A stretch of 24,783 bases of DNA from Neocallimastix lanati (nom. inval.). Lineage: Eukaryota > Neocallimastigomycota > Neocallimastigomycetes > Neocallimastigales > Neocallimastigaceae. Shown here one piece after another: positions 17,116-24,783 of the stretch. Made by a program: the position numbers and the translations under genes. The notes under the pieces were generated by a model. The model made no database searches and had not been told where the DNA came from. It saw only the letters and a program-made list of their open reading frames with translations. Location: positions 1 to 24,783 of the forward strand of contig JACVTC010000476.1 of assembly GCA_016946835.1 (NCBI GenBank). The letters run 5' to 3'. Every line of letters begins with the position of its first letter. Positions within the stretch are counted from its first letter, which is position 1.

Positions 17116-20100
17116 AAGAAGTAAACAATAGTAATGCAACACTCAAGGATGGATTCGCCGGCGATAGAAGGTATTTTAAAGGATTCCTCGCTAAAATTGA
17201 ACTTCTTTTTATGATCTATCCAGATAGATTCGTTGATGATGAATCAAAAGTGGTATACATTATTTCAAGACTATATGGAACTGCTATGAACTGGGCAGCA
17301 ACGTTAATTGAAAACATGGATCCATGCCTAGGTAATTACGAAGAATTCATCGAACGAATGAAATCGGTTTTTGGGAATAATGACGCAACTTTCGTGGCAA
17401 ACCATAGGTTAAGAACAATAAAGCAAAAAAGAATCGGTGATATTCAACATTACATCATGGAATTCAACCGATATGCTGATGATTCATCTTGGAACGAAGA
17501 AGCCAAGATGGATGCTTCCTTGGATGGATTACAAGACCAAATAGCTACCAGAATACTCGAAATGTTTCCAGGACCCCGTTCATTATTCGCAATGCAAACA
17601 ATTGCTTCCAGAATCGATAGCCGCATATCAAACCATCGAAACTTTAATAACTTAACCAACCGACAAAACAACAATAATAGTAATACTAGAAACAATTTTA
17701 AAAGAAACGCTGGTAAAAAACCTTTTCAATCCAAACCTAATAAAACCCATGGACCTCTTTCAAAAGAAGAGAAAGAAAAAAGAAGAAAGGAAAACCTCTG
17801 CCTCTATTGTGGATCTACTGACCACCAACTTGATAATTGCCCCATCAAAAACAGAAAAAGAAACAATAATAACAGTACAAGCAGTAATACTACTTACGTA
17901 ACAAATCCAGAAACAACCAAACCAAGACCAAGACTCTCTGATAATCCCAATGTTAAAACTGCAACCTTTGAATTCAATATAAGTACCTCAAACGCTTCTG
18001 TTAAAACCAAAATTTTAATTGACTCCGGATCACAATTAAATCTTATGGATATCTACTTCGCAAAAGAAAATAATATTCCCTTCGAAAAACAAAATGTTGT
18101 CCCACAAGTCTCCGGTATAGGTGGAAATCAAACTATATTAGGCAAAACCATGCCACTCTCCCTCACTTATGATAATCACAAATGCTTAGCTGAATTCTAC
18201 ATCATCGATTTACCCTCTTACTGCTGCATACTTGGCTCTGAATGGCTCTGTACCCATAATCCAATGATAAATTTCTCTGAAAAGAAACTTTGCTTTAAAT
18301 CAAGTTATTGCACTAATAATTGCCTGGTTATTCCTATGACTTTCACTGCTCACGTTACAGAAAAAGAACCCCAACTTGATGATGAAACCTTAGAATCAAT
18401 TAATCAACCTGAAACGAACAATCTTCCTGAAAAGCTTTTGCAATTTATTGATGTCTTCGATGAAAAATCTGCCAACAAACTACCACCTCATCGTCAATAT
18501 GATTGTGAGATAAAACTAAAACCCGATGCAAAACTGTTTTATGGCCCAATCTACCCACTCACTGAACAAGAATCCATTGCTCTTAAGGAATATATTGATG
18601 AAAATCTCGCTAAAGGATTCATACGTAAATCAAAGTCACCAGCAGGTGCCCCTGTACTTTTCGTACCTAAGAAAAGCGGTGAACTTCGTATGTGTGTAGA
18701 CTACCGCAAACTTAACGACATCACTATTCGGGACTCGTATCCTCTACCACTTATAAACGATATGTTAGAACACTTGAGTAAAGGAAAAATATTTTCGAAA
18801 CTCGATCTCCGCTCAGCATACAATTTAGTTCGAATAAAGGAAGGAGACAAGTATAAAACTGCGTTTACGTGTAAGTATGGCCACTACGAATACCGCGTGA
18901 TGCCTTTCGGCTTGAAAAATGCACCAGCAGTATTCCAACATTTCATAAATGACGTTCTTGAAGACTGTCTTGGAAAATTCGCCTTCAGCTACATTGATGA
19001 TATAATTATCTTTTCTCCTGATTTGGATTCTCATTGGATACATCTCGCTGAAATTCTCACTAGACTCCGTAAAACAGGATTATACGCAAAGCTCGAAAAA
19101 TGCGAATTCTGCGTTCCATTTATCGATTTCCTTGGTCATAGAATCTCCTCCAATGGTATATTTATGGACCCAAAAAAGATCTCTTCTATACTCGAATGGC
19201 CTACTCCAACATGTGTTAAAGACATTCAATCGTTTCTAGGTTTAGCCAATTACTATAGACGCTTCATACCCAATTTCGCAAAACTAGCTCATCCCCTCAA
19301 TGCTCTCTTAAGGAAAGACTCCGAATTTCTCTGGTCCGAAGAAGCTGAAGAATCTTTTAATACAATCAAATCCAAATTTACTTCTGCTCCCGTTCTCGCT
19401 TATCCTGACCGAAATCTCCCATTCATGGTCGAAACCGATAGCAGTAATTTTGCTATAGGTGCTGTTCTCTCCCAAACTTCTTCAAAAGATAATAAAATTC
19501 ATCCCATTGCCTTTTATTCAAGATCTCTTACTTCACCAGAAAGAAACTACCCGATTTACGATAAGGAGCTCTTTGCAATCATCTCTGCATTGGAAAACTG
19601 GCGACATCTTCTGAAAGGAACACCTACACCGTTTACAATTTATTCTGATCATCGCAACCTTCTCTATCAGAAAAAACCTGAAAAGATGACACAAAGGCTT
19701 ATTCGTTGGTCTCTATTCTTATCCGAGTTTAACTTCAAAATTGTCTATCGCTCTGGCTCAATCAATGGAAAACCCGATGCGCTCTCAAGAAGACCTGATT
19801 ATGCTGCTTCTGAACAAAATTCTAATGAAATCCCCTTCTCAGTGCTCCGCCCTGAAAACTTTGCTGCTTTCCCAACTTCCGCTGTACCTTTCACTGAAGA
19901 AATCCTTTCCGAATGTAAAAACGATTCATTTTATCATAACGTTTGTGACTACCTTGGAAATAACAAGCTCCCAATCCCACATCCTAAAATCGATAAATTC
20001 TCACTTAGTAACGGTTACCTTCTCTTTGACAACAAACTTTATATTCCGCCTAACTGCCGCTCACACGCTTTTAAGATCTGCCATGACTCTCCCTCCGCTG

Positions 20101-20977
20101 GTCACTTCGGAATTCGAAAAACAATTAATCTTTTAAATCGCGACTTTTGGTGGCCCTCGCTTAACTCTGATGCTAAAGACTATATTCGCTCCTGCGAAAC
20201 TTGCTGCCGTTCTAAGGACTCAAGACACAAACCTTATGGATACTTACAACCGCTTGAAATTCCTAATCGCCCTTGGATCTCTATTGCTATGGATTTTATT
20301 ACCGATCTCCCTGAATCTTCTGGTTTTACTTGTATCTTTGTCATTGTCGACCGCTTCTCTAAAATGTGCCACTTTATTCCTTTTGAAAACGTTCCTTCCG
20401 CCCCTGACACTGCTTCTGCTTTTATGAAAACCGTCTTTCGACTCCACGGCTTACCAAATGAAATTCTATCCGATAGAGGAACCCAATTTACCTCTAAATT
20501 TTGGACTGCTGTTTGCGATGCCCTCGACATTAAGTTGAAGTTCTCTTCTCCATCCCATCACCAAACTAACGGTTTGACGGAGAGGGTGAACTCCGTTATT
20601 GAACAATATTTAAGATGTTTTGCTAACTACAAAGGATCTAATTGGAGTAACTATCTTTATCTGGCCGAATTCAGTTACAACAATGCAATCCAGGAATCGT
20701 CTAATTACTCACCTTTCTATGCAAATTATGGATTCAATCCTAGGCATTCACCAGAAATACCAAGTAACATCGATGTACCAAGAGCTGAAGACTTTGTAGT
20801 AAATTTATCTGATCTCTCTAAGGAATTAAAAAAGAATTTGGAAACCGCCTCTAAGAAACAAGAAAACTTTGCAAATAAACACAGAACCCAAGCCCCAGAA
20901 TTCAAGAAAAATGATAAAGTATGGCTGAATAGTTCTCTCATTTTAAGAAACAAAAACAAAAAACTTAAACAAGAAAA

Positions 20978-20981
<4 letters not shown>
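17112..20981 (+). CDS. gag-pol: Element C Gag-Pol polyprotein, C terminus cut off by frameshift
   Basis: This ORF of 1289 residues encodes structural and enzymatic parts in one frame. The Gag capsid-type region covers about 1-180. A CCHC zinc knuckle is at C230, C233, H238, C243. The aspartic protease has a canonical D304-S-G-S. Reverse transcriptase carries Y627-I-D-D. RNase H starts near D776. Integrase has the zinc site H991, H998, C1028, C1031 and the triad D1061, D1121, E1157. The ORF stops at UAG 20979-20981, just where the GPY/F module should follow. That module continues in the next frame (about 20978-21164), so one A appears to be missing from the A run at 20974-20977. The ATG follows a 27-A tract, a common fungal/AT-rich start context. 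There is no gag stop and no frameshift between gag and pol. Confidence 0.96.
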
Positions 20982-21383
<402 letters not shown>

Positions 21384-21619
21384 TTTAAAAAAAAAAAAAA
21401 ATAAAAAAAATTATTTTATATTATTCAAAAACATTTTATTCTAGATAGTTTTATTTTTATACTTTATTTTAAAACTTAAAATTCATGTAATTTTATTATC
21501 CAATGTATTAATTAAATTATCACTCCTATAAGTATTTTAGTTATAGTTTATTATTATAAAAGTTAGAATTAGAAATAGTTTAGATTTAAAGCAAAAGATT
21601 CGTCTGGCATCCGAATCCT

Positions 21620-21628
21620 AGAGGAGGA
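21620..21628 (+). other. Polypurine tract of element C
   Basis: AGAGGAGGA lies three bases before the TG of the 3' LTR (then CCA, TGTAACG). It is a clear purine run of mixed A and G in the required place for plus-strand priming. Confidence 0.75.
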
Positions 21629-21631
21629 CCA

Positions 21632-22238
21632 TGTAACGAATCTTAAAAAATTAGAAATTAGAATGCTGGCATAGTGGTTAGTCACTATGACCTCAGCCTG
21701 AACCACTAGGGTTCGACTCACACCTTTACTAAAATTTTATATCATTTAAATTTTAAAGAATTTTTATACTTCCTTTCTGTATTTTGTTTCTGTATTTGTT
21801 TCTGTATAAATTTCTGTAAAATTAACAAAAGAAATTCTTAGAATTAATAGAAACAAATCAGATAGAAATTCTATTTTAATTTATCTTTTATCATTATTTC
21901 CTTTAGATTCTTTTTAACCGAAAATAATCAATTTTTATGAAACTTTTTAATGATTTTATGGTTTTAAATTTTTATGGATTTAAATTTTGAAAACTATAAA
22001 TAGGAGTGAATTTCGCAGCCAAAAAAAAAAAAAAATATTCTAAAAATTGTGTTTTTATTAATTATTGAATTAATTAATAAGTAATTCGAAATATTACAAT
22101 AATTAATCCTATAATTAATATTTTTAAATTTCTAATTAATAAAACTATATTTTAAAAAACCAAATTACTTATTAATCAAAAAGTGCTTACCTATTGTGTT
22201 ACACTCTTTAAAACACGGATATTCCAATATTCGTTACA
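21632..22238 (+). repeat. Element C 3' LTR
   Basis: This 607-bp LTR is nearly identical to 15570-16178, with the same terminal inverted repeats, TATA box (21995-22003) and the GTGTTTTTATT segment at 22049-22059. Low divergence shows a recent insertion. The 248 bp between the chromodomain stop and this LTR are AT-rich with an A run and no other signal except the PPT. Confidence 0.95.
21667..21738 (+). promoter_or_regulatory. tRNA-like Pol III promoter inside the 3' LTR of C
   Basis: This is the second copy of the segment described in the 5' LTR: A box 21667-21677, B box 21710-21720, T4 at 21735-21738. I see no base change between the copies in the box region. If active here, a short RNA would be read from the downstream LTR toward element B gag in antisense. 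Confidence 0.65.
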
Positions 22239-22242
22239 ATTT
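22239..22242. repeat. Target site duplication of element C, right copy (ATTT)
   Basis: This is the partner of 15566-15569. Sequence from 22243 onward is element B again. Confidence 0.85.
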
Positions 22243-22294
22243 TTATTGTTACATGAGTCATTATTTTTGAACATTATTTTTTTGGTTTGGTTAA

Positions 22295-22328
22295 TGGAAG
22301 TTATCCTTCTCCCATTTATTGGTTTAAA
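22295..22328 (-). promoter_or_regulatory. Programmed -1 ribosomal frameshift signal, element B gag/pol
   Basis: In element sense TTTAAAC (22328-22322) is in the gag frame as T TTA AAC, two codons before the gag UAA. A 7-nt spacer (22321-22315) follows. A 6-bp stem TGGGAG/CTTCCA with one G-U pair and an 8-nt loop occupies 22314-22295. The pol frame is -1 to gag and is open from 22331 through the C insertion point. The geometry is identical to that of element A. Confidence 0.85.
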
Positions 22329-23641
22329 GGTTTATTAATCAAACCCTGTTCTTCCATTTCAGCCAATTGTTTAAATGTGTACGGACATTCTGAAGCTCTA
22401 TGTCCCTCCATTGTACAACGATAACAATTCACATGATAATTGTTGTCATCATTAAATTTATTATTATTTTTGGTTACTAAGGTATTAATGACATTGTTGT
22501 TTTCTGTTCTACTATGATATTTTTTCCTATTTTGGTAGCTAAAAGATTGAGTCATATTATTAGTGTTAATTGTGTTACCATTAGTCATTTGATTGTTATA
22601 TTCTTTATTATTATTAGTCATCATATTATTATTTATATTTTTTAAATCAATATTATTTTGGTTATCTTCTCCTTCATTGAGTAATTGATTATTACTCATT
22701 TTGTTCGTATTATTCATCATATTAAAATTCATATAATGATTGTTGATTTTGTTATTGTTCGAATACCTATCATAATTGATTTTATTATTATATCCATTTA
22801 TTGAATTCCTTCTTGGCATTCTATTAACGTAATTATTACTGTTATTTGAATAATAATTCATATGATTTCTTAAATTTAACGCATGATTCGAATAATTTGG
22901 ATTCCTAGAGTTATTATTGTTCCATGAGCTAGCTCTAAAATTCCAATTGTTTTCTCCAATAAAGGTATTATTTCCATCTTGATTCATTGGTAGTTGTCTT
23001 GAGTGAAGATTTTCGTAAAAAAGGTGATTCAATAATACATTATTATTAGTATGGTTTTGAGTAAACATGATGTTTGTTCCCATATTATTATTAATTTTGC
23101 TCCTTTGATTTGCATTGGATATTTCTTTTTCAGCTTCTTCAGCTACTTCAGCTATTTTAAATGCTTCATTTATTGTTTCACATTCCGCTATCATAACTCT
23201 TGAACAGGGAAATACTCGAGAACTAATAGCATTTGTATAATCTTTGACCGAAATAAGTCTTCTATATTCCAAACTGAGTTTATTATATAATTTTTTATAT
23301 TTGTAATTAAACTTTTTTAACGATTCGTCTTCATTAATTTTTAAAGATTTAAGAACAGAACATTTATCATTCTCAGTTATATGTAAATGTTCTTCTATTG
23401 TATCTTGAATCTCCTTTAATGTAGGATATCTGATTGAGTCACCTCTTCCTTTTACTAATGAATTTAATGCGCCTTGAATATCTTCTTCCACGGCCTCTTT
23501 AGCCCATGTAAAAATGCGTCGAGGTTCCATTATATCATAAAGTTCCATCGTTTTGGAAAAATCTGTTATCCAACTTTCCACATCTTTACCATAATTGATT
23601 AACAATGGTAAGATTCTTTGCAATTTAGCTGCATCAAACAT
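22316..23641 (-). CDS. gag: Element B Gag (capsid/nucleocapsid)
   Basis: This ORF has 441 residues and encodes the particle protein. The N-terminal ~180 residues are the helical capsid part, similar to element A Gag (shared ...EAFKIAE... segment and overall spacing) but without its acidic insertion. A long Asn-rich, probably disordered linker runs from about 185 to 395. A CCHC zinc knuckle follows at C406, C409, H414, C419. The start at 23641 lies 157 nt after the 5' LTR and is the first ATG of the open frame. The last codons contain the -1 slippery heptamer. Its pol partner is displaced 6.7 kb by element C. Confidence 0.93.
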   Translation of the reverse strand: MFDAAKLQRILPLLINYGKDVESWITDFSKTMELYDIMEPRRIFTWAKEAVEEDIQGALNSLVKGRGDSIRYPTLKEIQDTIEEHLHITENDKCSVLKSLKINEDESLKKFNYKYKKLYNKLSLEYRRLISVKDYTNAISSRVFPCSRVMIAECETINEAFKIAEVAEEAEKEISNANQRSKINNNMGTNIMFTQNHTNNNVLLNHLFYENLHSRQLPMNQDGNNTFIGENNWNFRASSWNNNNSRNPNYSNHALNLRNHMNYYSNNSNNYVNRMPRRNSINGYNNKINYDRYSNNNKINNHYMNFNMMNNTNKMSNNQLLNEGEDNQNNIDLKNINNNMMTNNNKEYNNQMTNGNTINTNNMTQSFSYQNRKKYHSRTENNNVINTLVTKNNNKFNDDNNYHVNCYRCTMEGHRASECPYTFKQLAEMEEQGLINKPLNQ

Positions 23642-23798
23642 TTTAAGATTTTTGTAATTTTTAATGGTAATGATTATATAAAAAAATTATAAAATTATGG
23701 TTTATTATTAAATAATTTATTTGTAATTATTATTTCCTTATTATTTTCATACTTCTTTATTAAATCTTGCTTTCCCCCCACGTTGGGCGCCAAAATTT
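23642..23798 (-). other. Element B leader
   Basis: This short leader between PBS and gag is AT-rich, with no array such as the ones in A and C. Confidence 0.6.
23776..23792 (-). other. Primer binding site of element B, tRNA-Lys(CUU) type
   Basis: In element sense TGGCGCCCAACGTGGGG begins 6 nt after the LTR. This equals the complement of the eukaryotic tRNA-Lys(CUU) 3' end, the same PBS class used by retroviruses primed by tRNA-Lys1,2. A T-arm-like G run continues beyond it. Identification rests on memory of that tRNA end. Confidence 0.88.
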
Positions 23799-24325
23799 TG
23801 ATACGTTATTTTATTAATCTTTATTATTAATATTTTAGTATCAATATTTTTGTGAGTTTGCAAGATAGTATAAAATAAAATAGTATATTCTAATATAGAA
23901 ATATATAATTACTACACACTTTATTTTAAAACAGAATTTTAAGAATTATTTTTGTCGTTTTATTTTATTTTATTTAATTTATTATGTCGTAATATAATTT
24001 TATAATAAAGTATTATAAAAAAATCTTATTAACTATTTATTTCTAACTTATTACTATATTATATTTTATAAATAAATATATTCCCCGAATATATTTATCT
24101 TAACTAATGTATATCTATTTTCTCCAAAAAAACCACCCTTTAAAAAATTTATAATAATTTTTCTTTTTATACTTTTAATTTACTATAATTTAAATCCTAT
24201 TGGCTGTTAATTAATTAAATAAATTGAATAATTTTATATTATTATTTATTATTGTGATATAATTAATTATTATATTTTATTACAATTTTATTGACAATTT
24301 TCATTTTTATTTAAATACTGTAGCA
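23799..24325 (-). repeat. Element B 5' LTR
   Basis: This 527-bp LTR matches 9683-10211. In element sense it starts TGCTACAG and ends GTATCA. It carries the palindrome ATAAATATATTC-CCC-GAATATATTTAT at 24072-24098. A TATAAAAA string (24171-24164, minus strand) is a possible promoter element but weak in such AT-rich DNA. Confidence 0.93.
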
Positions 24326-24783
24326 GAGTTGGTACGATATATTTTAAATATTCGTATTTACAATAGTTTTGGGCGCTACACTGGGGAATTGTATTAAATT
24401 ATATATTCTAATAATATATTAATTATTTTATTAATTATTTAAATTTTTATTTTAGGATATTTGTTTTGTAATATTTTATTTTTTTTATTTATTTTATTTT
24501 ATTTTATTTTATTTTATTTTATTTTATTTTTTCATATTAATTAACTATAATAATTATAATTTAATTATAATATTCTACAATTAATTACTTAAACAACTAA
24601 TTTTATTAAAACTAATAACTAAACTACTATCTTAACTAATTAAAACATTTTTCTTATATTAAATCAACTATTACTAATTAACATATATCAATAATTTATA
24701 ACAAGTTTTTTTTTTTTTTTTTTTTTTTAATAATATTTTTATATTTTTTTTTTTATAATTATTATCTCTATATTAAATCATAA
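24326..24783. other. AT-rich flank right of element B, no gene
   Basis: It begins GAGTTGGTA. A short GC-richer string, TGGGCGCTACACTGGGG, occurs near 24369-24385 and resembles a tRNA-type PBS. An ATTTT microsatellite spans about 24475-24532. Long T runs occur near 24706-24728. No coding sequence is seen. Confidence 0.65.

Overview
The window is made almost entirely of LTR retrotransposons in extremely AT-rich DNA. I see no host gene. Three Ty3/gypsy (Metaviridae) elements are present, here called A, B and C. The composition (long A/T homopolymers, Asn-rich linkers, standard stop codons), the fungal-type Gag/Pol proteins and a Tf1/sushi-like chromovirus point to an early-diverging, AT-rich fungus. 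An anaerobic gut fungus (Neocallimastigomycota) is my best guess; this is inference, not proof.

Layout. 1-560: AT-rich flank. 561-8658: element A, minus strand, with near-identical LTRs (561-1405 and 7802-8658), 4-bp target duplication GAGT, leader with a 40-bp tandem array, gag (5422-6399), a middle ORF (4814-5239, open up to 5458) and pol (1424-4792). 8659-9682: AT-rich spacer with one strong hairpin. 9683-24325: element B, minus strand, related to A, with LTRs at 9683-10211 and 23799-24325, gag (22316-23641) and pol (11231-15559). 15570-22238: element C, plus strand, inserted exactly between gag and pol of B, with its own LTRs, a 4-bp target duplication ATTT, one long gag-pol ORF (17112-20981) and a detached chromodomain ORF (21090-21383). 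24326-24783: AT-rich flank with microsatellites.

How the parts work together. In A and B, pol lies in the -1 frame relative to gag. At the end of both gag genes the same signal appears: slippery heptamer TTTAAAC in the gag frame, a 7-nt spacer, then a 6-bp stem with an 8-nt loop. Removing C and one ATTT copy from B leaves the pol frame open back into the gag overlap. B therefore used this frameshift, and the ATG of its pol ORF is probably not the real start. B is primed by a tRNA-Lys(CUU)-type PBS. A has a PBS at the same 6-nt offset, for a tRNA I cannot name.

Element C has a different design: fused gag-pol, a C-terminal chromodomain, and no tRNA-type PBS. The 11 nt at the 5' LTR/leader boundary are the exact complement of 11 nt inside the LTR about 50 nt after a TATA box, which is the arrangement of Tf1-type self-priming. 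Each C LTR also contains a tRNA-like segment with a perfect A box and a near-perfect B box, followed by a T4 run: a candidate RNA polymerase III promoter carried inside an LTR.

State of the elements. LTR pairs are nearly identical, so all insertions look recent. A has one in-frame UAG between its middle ORF and pol. B is split by C. C has two single-base shifts that separate the GPY/F module and the chromodomain from the rest of pol.
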